NCBI GenBank assembly: GCA_958510825.1
Contig: OY294047.1
Coordinates: 40,625,229 to 40,689,228, forward strand
DNA length: 64,000 nucleotides
Source: Brachypterus glaber
Lineage: Eukaryota; Arthropoda; Insecta; Coleoptera; Kateretidae
Direction of reading: 5' to 3'
The notes beneath the pieces are model-generated. The model ran no database searches, was not told the origin of the DNA, and was given only the letters and a program-made list of their open reading frames with translations. The position numbers were made by a program, and so were the translations under genes. This document shows, piece by piece, positions 31,253 through 42,520 of the stretch. Position 1 is the stretch's first letter; each line of letters opens with the position of its first letter.

Positions 31253-33064
31253 AACATTTACATAAGGAATTTGGGTATCAGAATGATACAGAAATAAAAA
31301 AAATGATTTGTGCTGAAGGTTTTCTGATCTGTAATAAGACTTACCACCTAAATATGTGTAATATTTTATTTACAATCATTCAGTTCTAGTATAGTATATT
31401 CTATAACTAGTATGGAATAGACAATATTCCAAACGAGCCGGTAGGCGAGTATGACGGTCCCGCGAGCGCGGAATGACTATTCCATACGTGTTGTAGACTA
31501 TACTTTTTCTTCGACTGCAAATATGAAACACTGTATGGCTTTAAACTGAGGACAAGGTTAAAAAAAATGTTTTTTGTGACTCGACATTGTAAATGCAACA
31601 AAACACATATTTTTAAATAAAGCAATTAATGTTATTTAATAATTTTGTCAAATCAGTAGTTATAAAAGATTTTTGTTTAATTTTAGCACATATTTACAAA
31701 TTATAATGCAAAAATTGAAGGTTATGTCAGATTGTTGTGACAGATATCAGGTTTAAATATTTGGATGGATGGAGCAGTTTTAATTTTTTAAACTAAATTG
31801 ATAAAAAACTAGTCAAATATTAAGAAAAACTAATAAACTTTATGTATTTTTAATGAAAAACTTTAAATGGAGATTTCTCCATTTAGATTAGACAGGGACA
31901 AAAGTTCTACCCAAAAAGCATAGAAGTAATATCACCAACATAAAGAAAAAAAAATCTACTAGGTTTTATGTTGGCTGCACTGTCAGTAACGCCATTTTCG
32001 TTAGCCAATGTCATTGTGTGAGCTGCGTTTGATATTGTTTTGATTTCAGTTTTTTGTGCGTTTTACTAAATATTGTGTTTTTATTGACTATTATAGTACT
32101 TTTACGAATTTTGATATTTAAATATTGTTTACCAAAGGTAAGTTCTTTCTTTATACCTTAGATTTAAAGCCTAGGCGAAATTCGTTTGGACTTTTGCAAC
32201 CCTTGTAAAAACATCTTGGCATTTGGTAGCTATAACAGAAATAACGCTCGTCATAAAATTAATTTCTTGAAATGTAGAAACTGGTAACGATATTAAAATA
32301 TATAATAATAATATATAGTTAATAATAAATATGATAAACGTTAAATAAATTCATATTTACCTTTTCATATTTGAGGTTATGTTTTGTAAATAAATAAACA
32401 GATTAAGCAACCAACCTAAGAACAATTAATAGGATTTATATTTCATTCTTTATTTTACTATTAAATCGTCAGTTTTATTTCTTAGCAAAAAATATTCATT
32501 TCTTTAGGTTTATTTACAAAAATCAACGGTAATTGTTGATAAAAATTGAAAAAAATGCAATATTTTTTTAATTTATTTAAGTTGGTAGTGGTGTGCCGTG
32601 CACAAATGAGATAGAGATAGGGTAGACGTCTTCTGTTTCATAATTCTAGTTGTACAGACCTCTATTGCATTAAATTATTCAATATTTCATGGTAAAATAA
32701 ATATATTTTTGCTAATTTTGCTACAGTTTTCTTTACTTTTATAAACAAAAGATGACACTACATTTGCTCATTCTAACACTTGATATGGAATATTCATACC
32801 GTATCTAGAGCTAGAACGGATTTATTCTGTGTTTGAAAAGTGTGTATATTTGCTTACATTCTAAAGCAGTCGTAGAAAAAAACTGTTTTAAACAATCATA
32901 AAATATATAAATCCTTTAAACGTAAAAAGCGACACCCAAATAACTTTAAATCAAATAAAAGTTTTGAAATGCATTTTTAAATAGAATATTATAATAATAT
33001 AATAATAGTAAATATCACAAACAAAAAGTTCACTTTTTTCACAAACTTTTAATTTTAATCAGAA
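31253..33064. repeat. Tandem duplication, second copy, with insert
   Basis: It repeats 30217-31252 with small indels (for example a deletion within 'ccgcgcaagcgaaaag') and is interrupted at 31868-32664 by another element. Confidence 0.9.
31868..32664 (+). mobile_element. 797-bp insert, paired with 38188-38579
   Basis: Its boundaries are fixed by the uninterrupted first tandem copy ('aaactttaaattgcatt'). The ends read TGGAGATTTCTCC and ...CAGACCTCTA; the same ends and 'aaaagttctacccaaaaag', 'gggtagacgtctt-tgtttca' occur at 38.2 kb. The interior differs: here it has 'cactgtcagtaacgccattt' and 'taccaaaggtaagttctt', which resembles an untranslated exon with a good splice donor. Non-coding. Confidence 0.8.
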
Positions 33065-33133
33065 ACCAAATCGCAATATCAAAACCAAAACACGCACCGC
33101 CAAAATTATCGTCCGACACGGTTTTTGTTTTAA

Positions 33134-33457
33134 CTTTATCACAGCTGTCTAGATAGAAGGTTATCGAATGACCAAGAAACATTAAATACATGCATATTAC
33201 CAAGTTATGTTGAATTCGAAAAAGGAATTTCTTATGGAAGTGCTAATTGGTACAGTAAACTATGGTTTCTTTTCGGCATTTATGTTTTTCTTTCGATGTT
33301 GCTCATCATATCCGTTATGACGGTTGTCTCTCTGTCAGGCAAAAACATAGTAGGTATTGAAAGTAGGGTCGCTTCATCTGGGTTTACTTCATTTTTGATG
33401 CAAGAAAAGAACGCCGATCTCTTTAATGTTGGAAACTTTAAACTTTTTAACGTTTAA
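33134..33457 (+). CDS. Open frame of a possible membrane protein, unrecognised
   Basis: A stop-free stretch of 107 codons without a convincing start. A splice acceptor (tttgttttaactttatcacag, AG at 33143-33144) could open it as an exon. The translation includes SNDQETLNTCILPSYVEF, GISYGSANWYSKLWFLFG, then a hydrophobic segment (WFLFGIYVFLSMLLIISVM) that would span a membrane, then VVSLSGKNIVGIESRV. Composition is varied and protein-like. From about 33399 it overlaps, in another frame, the LINE remnant, so genuine sequence probably stops near there. It lies just after the tandem duplication and has no second copy. I do not recognise the family, and a chance frame cannot be excluded. Confidence 0.35.
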   Translation, partial: LYHSCLDRRLSNDQETLNTCILPSYVEFEKGISYGSANWYSKLWFLFGIYVFLSMLLIISVMTVVSLSGKNIVGIESRVASSGFTSFLMQEKNADLFNVGNFKLFNV

Positions 33458-33722
33458 ACAAACAATTTTTATTTTTAAACTGAAAAACAAATTGCTTCCT
33501 AATTATTTGAATAATTATGTACACTTTGTGCATGAAATACATGAGCATAACACTAGACATAGAAACAATTTTTACATTAGTGACTATAATAGTGACACTA
33601 TCTTTGAATTTGGATTTACTTTGTTTAACGAAATGCCGAATAACATAAAGGAGATTGGTAGTTTAAATATTTTTAAAAGAGAGTGTAGGACTTATATTAA
33701 AAATAAATACAGCTATCAATAG
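33399..33722 (+). pseudogene. LINE reverse transcriptase C-terminal fragment
   Basis: After a stop at 33396-33398 the frame reads KKRTPISLMLETLNFL, then FKLKNKLLPNYLNNYV, HEHNTRHRNNF, LFNEMPNNIKEI and IFKRECRTYI before TAG at 33720. This order (TPI..ML..L, LP.YL, H.TR, FN.LP..IK, FK...) is characteristic of the region after the catalytic domain in jockey/CR1/L2-type LINE reverse transcriptases. The catalytic YADD part is absent, so the copy is 5'-truncated as LINE insertions usually are. The 3' region to about 33890 is T-rich with an AATAAAG signal at about 33864. Not a functional enzyme. Confidence 0.85.
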
Positions 33723-33890
33723 GCTGTGCTATGTATGCTAGGTTTTAATATTTTAATTACGGTGTTTTATTTTTACTGTGTTGTATTATTGTTTTTTTTT
33801 AAGTATTTTTAAGTATTGTGTTGTATTATTTATTATTATTTGTATTTAAGAGCTAACTTGCTAATAAAGAGTTATATATATTTTTATAAA
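33723..33890 (+). mobile_element. 3' tail of the truncated LINE
   Basis: Downstream of the reverse-transcriptase fragment, with 'gtgttgtattatt' repeated and a polyadenylation-type 'aataaagagttatata'. The exact 3' boundary is not clear. Confidence 0.5.
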
Positions 33891-35749
33891 CTTGGTGGAA
33901 TGTTTGTTTTTTTAAAGGATTTTTCCATTAAATACAAAGCAAAATCACACCAATAACTAAGAAACAAGGCAATCTAGAATTGACCCTAAATTAAGTTAGT
34001 TTCTTTCTATTAACTAAATTATGTTATATTTTGAGCCGAATTATCTCTACTAATTTTGAATAAACCAATCCCAAATTTAAATTGCGAAAAATAGCCAGAT
34101 AATGGTAAAATGCACTCTTAAAGCACAATAAAAAAAACTATAAAACAGTGACCAGGTTTATACTTAAAGTTCAAGAGATGTTGGATTTTTTTTATTTTAT
34201 TTTTTTTTAGTTTTCTATTTTTTTATATTTTTTAATGTTTTTTGTTTTTTTTTATTTTTTTTAAGCTTTCTGAATACTTTTTGTACAAAATCGTTCAAAA
34301 AAAGTATTTGATTCCTAACTTATTTCTATATCTGTAATTTTAACTATAACTATGTAATATATTTTTACCTAGCAGAGACGGTTTCGTCTATAGACTTTTG
34401 GAAAGGTCAAAGTCAAAAGGGTGAAGAAAAAAACAGTCTTTGCTTAACAAATATTGTTTTTGATAGTTTAAATATAGTTTCCTTTGAGACAGGTGTGAAG
34501 ATACAAATTTGCTAGACTAGAATTGTTTGCATTTGACACTTTTCTTAAGTAAATATGAATCTAGGAATAAGATTACATAGATACCAAGAAAAATTATAAT
34601 TATTATCTTCATATTTTTCGAATGTACCGTTTCAAATCTGCTGTTAAATACTTATTGGCTAATGCCCATGATAGTTTAGGGTTTTTTTTTGTTTTTTATT
34701 CGTTTATTTTTGTTTTTATTTTTATTTTTTGTACCCAATTCTCAACAAAAAATCTTTTTAAGTAATAAACTGTCTTTTAGTTCAAATTAGTACAATTCGT
34801 ATATTTATACTTTTTTTTTTTAATATTTAGAACTTAAATTTGGTTTGACTAAGATAAAAGTCGTAAATAAGTTGGGTTAGGATTTGATTGTTAATTTATT
34901 GCTTTCGACGTTTTGGGAATATTTTATGATTTTGTTTTGTTCCACTTAAGTCTATTAAATTCCTTAAATTTAAGGATCCTGGCTGCCAGGACCTGTGCCT
35001 GGTTATCCATTGTGCCAGGATCTGGTTATCCATTGGGTGTAAATTTGTATATGTATTAAAATAAAAAACAAAAAAAAAACACAGGTCGTTGTTTTAAAAC
35101 AAAAAAAAAATTGGTTTAAAACAAAAACAAACAAAACTATTTCTTATTATTTATATCCCTATGATAGTTTGGATACATTTTTAAATGATATTTGGATCTT
35201 TAAATTTAAAATATTATTTTATCTTATTTTGTTTTTATTTTATTTAGGTATTTCGTACTATAGACATATTTGTCTTTGTATTTCACCTGGGAATTTTATA
35301 GTATTATTATTAATGATGTGTGTAAACTTCTGTATGGCACAAATAAATGGATTTAATTAAATTCCTCGTTAAATTCTATCAGGCAACACAGTTATTTACA
35401 GAAAAGAGATAAATTCCTTAAAAATTTAATTAAAAAGCTCACTTTTCAATATAAAGTTTATTTTCAAAAACAATTAACTAATAAGTTGCTAAATTAAAAA
35501 AAAGCAATTGGTCATTTTAAAATATTTAAATTATTATTAAATAGAATGATTAATTTTTTTCAAAGAAATAGTAATATACATATTTGTCTTTAATTGTATT
35601 ACTTAAATTGTTTACATATACTTTTAGAATCGCTTTTTTTTGTGATTGGTTTTATAAATTAAATTAACAAATATGGGTTTTCCCTCTTATTAATTTGCTT
35701 GGCTAATAACTTTTTGAAATAATTATTTTTATTTTAAACAAGCCATGAA
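33891..35749. other. Long T-rich/AT-rich spacer
   Basis: Contains T-homopolymer blocks at 34190-34260 and 34690-34730 and a short direct repeat at 34972-35041 ('ccagga-ctg', 'ggttatccattg' twice). No gene recognised. Confidence 0.45.
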
Positions 35750-35830
35750 GATATGTAATGCTACGCATTCCATTATATATTATTCACATTAAATGGTATA
35801 TTGTATTTTCCTAAATATTTTCCTATAATA
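35750..35830 (-). repeat. Terminal fragment of the GTCCGTCC repeat family
   Basis: 'gtaatgctacgcattccatt', 'tattcacattaaatggtata' and 'ttttcctaaatatttt' match the left end of 53362-53945. Confidence 0.75.
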
Positions 35831-35861
35831 TATAAAAAAAATTAAAAAAGATCTTTTTTTC

Positions 35862-35992
35862 AAAGTATTACGTAACGCAAATTTTGCTCATTTTGGACCC
35901 CCACTCCCCCCCCCCTCTGTAACGCTATTTTCCTATACCATTAACATGGGCGTAACACTCCAAAATTACGTAATACTTGAACGTTCCCTTAC
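35862..35992. mobile_element. Palindromic MITE, GGGAACGTTCAAGTATTACG family
   Basis: It begins 'caaagtattacgtaacgcaa' (outermost bases lost), contains 'tttcctataccattaacatg' and 'ggcgtaacactccaaaat', and ends TACGTAATACTTGAACGTTCCC. About 130 bp. Confidence 0.85.
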
Positions 35993-36496
35993 CTAATCCA
36001 TAAAGTTGTTACTAAATTTAATGATCCCATGAATTTTTTTTACATAAAAACACATTTATGAATATTGTTTTTCCCTACCCTACGAAAACAGGAAGTATGA
36101 AAAGATATGCAGAAACTTTGGCTGAGTAAATAAAATCAGAACTTAAATAACTTTTGCATTTCCATACAACATCAAATTCGCACCAAGGGGTAAGAATTTG
36201 ATGTGTTTATTTTGAAAGTATAATGTGATTATATTAAAAATTCCTCTCTCTAAATATGGCTACGAATAAGGGAAAAAGAACAAAATAAAATTAATTTGTT
36301 TGTTTCTTCTGACAAGAAATATTTTATTTTCTTCTTTAAATCCATTTAAAACAAAAATTTAGTAAAAGCAAACTATTTTTTATTGATGTTCTAAATTAGC
36401 TTTAATAAGTAAAAGATACTGCTAATGTATATTTTTTGGATTATAGAGTTGGTTTATCTATGTTGCCTTCGCTTTAATAAATGGTGGTAAAATAAC
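35993..36496. other. AT-rich spacer
   Basis: Nothing recognised. Confidence 0.4.
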
Positions 36497-36745
36497 AGAG
36501 TGATGGTAATTTAAATTGTAAAATTCATATGATTTATACCGATTTTGTTACTGTTTTATTGAAAATTTACCTGAATCTTTAAAACTACACTTTTTGATGA
36601 TAACAAGGTAACAACAAATAAATGAGGATAGATTTAGAGAGTAAGGTGAAATTTATATGATTTTAACCGAATTTTTTACTGTTTTATAGGTTATGTACCT
36701 GAATCTTTAAATTTACTCTTCATTATGACAACAACGTAATAGTAA
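36497..36745 (+). repeat. Diverged direct repeat, two units
   Basis: 'attcatatgatttataccg...tttgttactgttttatt...acctgaatctttaaa' at 36520-36585 recurs at 36650-36715 with mutations and a spacing of about 135 bp. Confidence 0.7.
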
Positions 36746-37492
36746 AGTTTCATCCTAAAATTAAGTTTTTAAATGACTATGTTGTTTTAAATTACGGTTT
36801 GACATTCAGCAAGATTTGCAGTTTTTAAATTTAAGAATGAAATTAAATGTGTCATATAATTCTGTTCAAATTTTTCTTTCATTTATAGTATTAATGGCTG
36901 GGTAATCTATCCATTAAAGCAAAAATTTAATTTTACTGAAAAATTTTAATTTTACAAATTCTTTTAAAATTCTAGTACCGATAGCCGGTAATAAAACTGC
37001 AGGTTATACGTACCGGAAACACTTTTTGCAGCGTGGTACTAAAACTTTATCTAAAGTTGCTAATTTATAACAAATACATAATTTTATCTAAAGTAAGTGA
37101 TCCAAACTATTAGAACATTCCTAACAAGTTTATTCATTATACTATAGCAATAATAAATGAAGTACGAATATATTAGTGAGTTTTCCTTTTAAATATGTAT
37201 ATTGCACATTTAACAGTGAAAATTATTTTAAAATGATCACATTTGTCCTACTATAAAATTCATATTATTATAAGTGAGATATCGCTAAAAGTTATAGTTT
37301 TTATCCATTTTGCCCCCCTTGTCCTAGGCTAATGTTAACCATATTTGATATGACCCAAATAGGAAGGGTCCTGAATCGTTTGGCGAAAGAATCTTTTTAA
37401 TCGGATATGCCGTTAAAAAATTATAAGGTTTACGTACAGACAGACAGACAGACAGATATTTTTTTAACAACCACTTTTTCACATTTTCATGA
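36746..37492. other. Spacer with (CAGA)n run
   Basis: A CAGA tetranucleotide run lies at 37437-37457. Otherwise unassigned up to the LINE fragment. Confidence 0.45.
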
Positions 37493-37942
37493 CATTCTCT
37501 ACTAAGATATTGTATATGTATTTGGGGTAGTGCTCTAGACAACGTCCTTGATTGTCTGCAGGTAACACAAAACATACTTATAAAAATTATGTTGAAAAAA
37601 AATCGCAGATATTCCACAGCACTCTTATATGAAAAAGCGGATTTATTAACTATTAGGCAAATCTACGTTAACCAACTTATTTTGTGGACTCATCAAAACC
37701 GTGATAAATTCTCAACCCCATCGCATTCATATCAAACACAACATAATAGAAATGAATTAATATCTTTACCTTTCTACAGAAAAGCAAATACTCAAAAATA
37801 TTTATTCTATTACGGACCAAAATTTTATAACTTGATTCCAGGAAATATTAAAACAATTAAGAATAAATCAAAACTAAAAATTGAGATAACAAAAATTATA
37901 GTAAATAATACTACAAGGTTTGAGACAGAGCCCTTAACTTAA
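37493..37942 (+). pseudogene. Second LINE reverse transcriptase C-terminal fragment
   Basis: After a TGA at 37490-37492 the frame reads HSLLRYCICIWGSALDNV, then LQVTQNILIKIMLKKNRRY, TALLYEKADLLTIRQIYV, later LPFYRKANTQKYLFYYGPKF and YNLIPGNIKTIKN, ending TAA at 37942. 'HSLLRYCICIWG' matches the conserved S.L.YGI..WG motif, and 'Q...LK.IL.K.R.Y', 'LY......IRQIY' and 'YGPK.YN.IP..IK' are the usual order in CR1/jockey-type reverse transcriptases. About 150 residues remain and the catalytic part is missing. It differs clearly from the 33.4-kb fragment, so it is a different LINE lineage. Confidence 0.88.
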
Positions 37943-38187
37943 TTTAAATTATAAACCTCCAGTTATTTTTTTTTCTTCTTATTTTGCATTGGAAACCACA
38001 AGTTTTTTTCCTTCTCCTCATTTGTCAATACTGAACACTTGAAATTATCATGAATTTAATAATATTGTATATAGTATTGGTATTTTCTTTCTTTTTGTTA
38101 CAAAAAAATATTGTTAAACATATTTATGCATATGTATGTATACATGGATACCGCACACAAACGTAAGTTTAGGCGGATCACCATCAA
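37943..38187 (+). mobile_element. Probable 3' untranslated part of the second LINE
   Basis: Pyrimidine-rich AT sequence after the frame. No distinct poly(A) tail, so the element end is not defined. The next element starts at 38188. Confidence 0.4.
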
Positions 38188-38579
38188 TGGAGATTTCTCC
38201 CGTTAGATTAAACAAGGACAAAAGTTCTACCCAAAAAGGATAGAAGACATACATACACTCCCACTTCCACCCCACCAGACAAATTCTGTATTTGTTCTTT
38301 GTTAAACAAATACAATATTTACTTGGCCGGGCGAAAAGTGTAAAGAAATTACTGGCGCCATCTAAATTTTAGTAGAATTATCTTATTCTACAGATTTACA
38401 TTAGCTATGTTCGTTCGTGCCGCTCACTGCTACACCTTCCGGCCAACCAAATAAATACTCTATTTGTTGTGTGAAAAACAAATACAGTATTTATTTGGTT
38501 GGCTGGAAAGTGTAGCACATATGAGATAGAGAGAGGGTAGACGTCTTTTGTTTCATAATTCTAGTTGTAGAGAGCTCCA
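38188..38579 (+). mobile_element. 392-bp relative of the 31.9-kb insert
   Basis: The same ends (TGGAGATTTCTCC, ...GAGCTCCA, here mirrored as AATGGAG/CTCCATT). The interior holds an inverted repeat, 'aacaaatacaatatttactt' / 'agtatttatttggttggc' with 'ccggccaaccaaataaatac'. Non-coding. Confidence 0.8.
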
Positions 38580-39280
38580 TTGTAAAATAATTATATAATA
38601 ATTATATTTGAATAATATTTAAATAAAAAAAAAAAAAATTCTAAACCCGAAAATAAATTGATTTCTCGGTCGATTTTAATAACAGTTGTTTCCACCCGTA
38701 ATAATTTTATTTTTGCAACTTTACAGCTTATACGCGAAATATCTGAGGAAATATTTCGCGAAATGTCGTTATCCTTGCGTTCTTATTCTTTGATACAAAT
38801 ATATGAATATATGATCTACGCCTTCTTTTTAGAAAAATCAAGCCATGAAAAATTCGTGGCCATATTTCAGATCAAATGACATTTCACTTAACGTTTCGGG
38901 AAAATATCAAAAGGGAGGAGTTTTTGGAGTATGACATTTACGACTCCAGCAATTTATATCGGCTTCAGAATTTATTATTAAGGGGCTTTATCGAAAATGG
39001 AAAGGACGTGTAGTGAACCCGCATCGATTTTCAGGGTCAATCCATAATAAGTGATAATACACAGCAAAAAAGTATTTTACCCTTAGCTACATACACGGCG
39101 TAGATTTTACGCCTGGATAGTATGCAATTTGTGATTTCTCAGCACTTCGACTATCTGCCGCTTTTCGCGTCTCAGTACCTTTCGTACATTTAGTTTAATC
39201 CCTAATTCCTTGCGGAGAAGTTGGTATGTTGCACATTGATGTTTTATGTGTTCATTTAAAATTAGGCAGCGTAAAAATTA
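38580..39280. other. Coding-like island, both strands, unrecognised
   Basis: GC content rises. The plus frame 38658-38879 (73 codons) has an acceptor-like 'gcaactttacag' before LIREISEEIFREMSL. The plus frame 38876-39013 reads MTFHLTFRENIKREEF, LEYDIYDSSNLYRL, QNLLLRGFIENGKDV and stop. The minus frame 39277-39107 reads LNEHIKHQCATYQLLRKE, then LGIKLNVRKVLRREKRQ, IVEVLRNHKLHTIQA and stop. None has a motif I recognise. A hairpin (cgcgaaatat/atatttcgcg) lies at 38733-38760. Confidence 0.35.
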
Positions 39281-40009
39281 CGCCATGTCTGTAACATAAT
39301 TAACAATAGGGTTTACCCATTGAATTTTTTTTGTTATTTTTTGAGAATTTTATGTTTATGTTGTTTATTTATAATTAAGTTTTTAATTTTATCTTATAAT
39401 TTTGTTTTTCTTTTACCAAGTTATTTAAATAAATCTCTAGTCAAAATTAACAAAAAAAAAATTGTAAAAATTACTCCTCCCTTTAACTAACGGTACGCAT
39501 ATGTACCAGGGACTAAAAAAAATGACATGTTCTGTCAACAATTGACAAATGATACATGTTTGTAGTCAGAATTAAATTTTGAATCAAAATAATTAAAAAA
39601 TACAGGAGTTCCATTAAAAAATCAGAAGTTGAGGTCCTTTCCGGCAAATTAAATTGTTTTAAGGGAGGCGTAATTTTTACACCAACTTGCTTTCTACAGA
39701 ACTAAATTTGTGTGGTGGGTCTTTAAAAATTTCTTAACTAGATTATTTTATTTTATTTTTTTTATATTTAGGTATGTATCTTGATTAAAAAACAAAAGCT
39801 AGCATTAACTATCTGTCAAAATGTTATACATTTCTGCAGTTACCTAAAGGCAAAATAAAGAGTGCAAATGTTTACATAAGCAGATTCGTATTTTTTTTAT
39901 ACAGGGAAATCTAAGATACCACGCCGCGGCGGGGTACATCCAGTGGACTAAATATTTTTTTGTTTGCTAATGAAAAACTCTCTTTTTGTATCAAATACAA
40001 CATACTGTT
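39281..40009. other. AT-rich spacer
   Basis: The phrase 'ggcgtaatttttac' occurs at about 39665 and in inverted form at about 39267-39283, a weak inverted repeat. No gene recognised. Confidence 0.4.
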
Positions 40010-40137
40010 AAAATTTTACTAACTGGCACCTGTGGCAAGGGAAAGAGAAGAGGTAAAATATCGTGTGTGTTCTATAGGCGACCTTACATTACAAAACATT
40101 CCGGCGAGATGTCAGCAAAATTTTAACAGTATGTATA
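40010..40137. repeat. Inverted repeat, 128 bp
   Basis: 'catactgttaaaatttt' is mirrored by 'aaaattttaacagtatg'. Possibly a small TIR element. Confidence 0.7.
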
Positions 40138-41526
40138 CCATAAAAAATTCAGTTTTTGACTGAAGGCCAAAATACTTAGAAATAATTCCACGTCCTTTAC
40201 CATACGATTTAAATATGGTCCCGATGCTTAATGTTTACCGATTAAGATCTTTTATTTTTGGGAGTAATTGAAAACATCTGGTAACTTTTAATAAAGTCCG
40301 CCAGACGAAAATTCAAAAAACATGTAAAACGTTCCACCCTAATATCTATGATAATGTTTATGCTAATCTAACTTTTTCTAAACATGCTATTAGCCAAGGC
40401 TGCAAGTCTACAACTAATTGATCTTTACTGGGCTCATACTTTTCCTCTTTACTGCAACTGGAAGTATATTAGTAGTCAGTGACAACTATTAGTTCCACAT
40501 TCTGTCATAACTTCATATATTTGACTCTTGATTCTCTCATAGTAAGAAACACTTTACTACCATATTTCCTACACTTCTTTATTTTCCACCCAAAATCTTC
40601 AAAAAAACTATATTATTTATGATTATAATAATAAATAGAAATCATTTAATGACTAAAACTAAGACGGCTCTGGACTTCGGTTCTCTTTTATAACGAAATC
40701 CATAAATAATAGTCTAAAATTGGTTTTTAGTTTTCTATTATTTCATGGAATGGCCCTGCAGCTAATAGAAATATCCAATTTCACTGTTTTTAATGGCCGA
40801 ACTAAGTGACATTTATTGGCTGAAAAATAATCCGTTTTCCTCTCATTAGCTAGATTTAAATTTACACCCTTGTTCCAAATGGCTGGTATAAGGGTTTCTG
40901 GTTCTTATCATGATTAAATTCAATTTACTTTAATTATTTTCTTCTGGTTTGTTTAATATTTTCAATAAAAGTTACTTTATTAAATTATTTCCCACAGAAT
41001 TTATCGTTAAAATATTATTAAATTTAAATCTAATTTGAACCTATTAACACTTTTAATGGGTAAAATTATGATAGTTTCTTTGGTTTACTATAGTCTGAGT
41101 CATAGAAAATATAAACTAAATAATACAAAATATGATTTTTTTGCTAGGGTAAAGAACACATAAATAAAAATAGTTAAAGAATAAGATAATACATTTATCT
41201 AAAAAACTACAACATAAAAGTAAGAAAAGATGAGTGACATATCACCTTCATTTGCAAATGCTATTAGCAGCGCTGAAGTACTGAAGCTGAAGTACTAACC
41301 ATTTCGTAGTGTTTTCGTGGTTTTGTGACATTTAAGAATTTAAATATTTTGATATTTATGTTTCTCTCCTCTAAAGAATTAATAGCATATATGAAATATA
41401 TGAAATATAATATATATGAAATGGACAAAGTGACATTTTATTTATTTGCTAAAAATTTCAGCTGGTTATACCCCTTGCTTAACCCTGCAGACCGAGTCTG
41501 CCAGACTCTTCACAAAATAATATAAA
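40138..41526. other. AT-rich spacer, nothing recognised
   Basis: Apart from a short direct repeat 'gctgaagtact' near 41273-41295, no structure or coding-like frame. Confidence 0.4.
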
Positions 41527-41750
41527 GTTTTAGCGACATTACGTCTTTAATCAAGACTTTATCAAGCTTAGCATACTTAAAACACTACATTATTTAAATA
41601 AACAATTATGAACAATAAACAAAACTATATTGTTCGTAATTGTTTATTTAAATAATATTTATGTTAAATGTAGTGTTTTAAGTATGCCAAGCTTGATAAA
41701 GTCTTAATTAAAGACGAAACGTCGCTAGTGCATAAAACTTAGTGTTTTTA
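41527..41750. mobile_element. Foldback, about 225 bp
   Basis: 'agcgacattacgtctttaat', 'caagactttatcaagcttag' and 'catacttaaaacactacat' are mirrored by 'atgtagtgttttaagtatg', 'aagcttgataaagtctta' and 'taaagacgaaacgtcgct'. The centre is another palindrome ('ataaacaattatgaacaata'). The phrase 'gacgaaacgtcgc' is typical of some retroelement 3' ends, so an inverted pair of such tails is one possible origin. Confidence 0.8.
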
Positions 41751-42339
41751 TTTAAAGTTCTAGTTCCGATATTTGTTTATTAATTGTATACTCGAAGGAC
41801 ACTAATATAATTTGATAATATATTTTTTAATCTTATGAATTTACGGACTAGATCCGTCCGTGTTTTTCTGTAATAAAATCTAATCTAATTTTCTGGGCCC
41901 CTTTTTATGTATACTAGAAAACTCATAGACAAGGAAAGACCTCCAGAGGCGTTGCGGAAAAGTGTGATAAATGTGCCTTGAGCATCTGCGATAAACTTGC
42001 ACATGCGCACTATTATTGTTGTTTTTGACAAATATTTTTTAACCTTAGTTTTATGTCAAAAAAAATTGTAAAAAATGCAACAAAAAAAAATAAATATCTA
42101 CGAAGAAACGTCAAAATAGTTTTAAAAAATTATTTTTCTAAGAATTTTTTGAGATGTGTTTGAATTTCGGGATTTTGTACACCTACTTTGAGTACACCAG
42201 GGATTGACCCTTTGCTCTTCATAAAGCAACAATACAGGTCATGTTTAAAGTCATAAACAAATGCAGCAAAAAAACCATTAAAACACAGTAGAAGCCGAAA
42301 AATGAACAGAAACAAACGACAGTATAAACAAACTACTAA
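41751..42339. other. Spacer with a weak minus-strand frame
   Basis: The minus frame 42387-42130 ends in a varied stretch (SKGSIPGVLKVGVQNPEI, QTHLKKFLEK, stop), but its first part lies in the hairpin at 42340-42448. Unrecognised and probably chance. Confidence 0.35.
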
Positions 42340-42448
42340 GAATTCGTCACCCCAGTATTGGTTTACCATATCTCTATTTTCGGACATTTTAAGATTTTTA
42401 CTTGGGGATTTTTGGAGACAAACAAATGAATACTGGGGTGACGAATTG
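42340..42448. repeat. Hairpin element, 109 bp
   Basis: 'aattcgtcaccccagtattg' is mirrored by 'atactggggtgacgaatt'. A separate GC-rich hairpin (aaagtccagc-tcag-gctggacttt) lies at 42497-42520. Confidence 0.8.
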
Positions 42449-42520
42449 TTTTACGACCGACAGCATTTCACAGCTGATAGACAGGCGTACTGCGCAAAGT
42501 CCAGCTCAGGCTGGACTTTT

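Noticed and set aside
30320..31625. Duplicated minus-strand gene (98 and 72 codons)
   Set aside because: The similarity is explained by the kilobase tandem duplication, the frame is truncated in the second copy, and no domain is visible.
42497..42520. Bacterial-style terminator hairpin
   Set aside because: The shape fits (10-bp GC-rich stem), but the context is eukaryotic repeat DNA with no bacterial gene, so it is only a hairpin.
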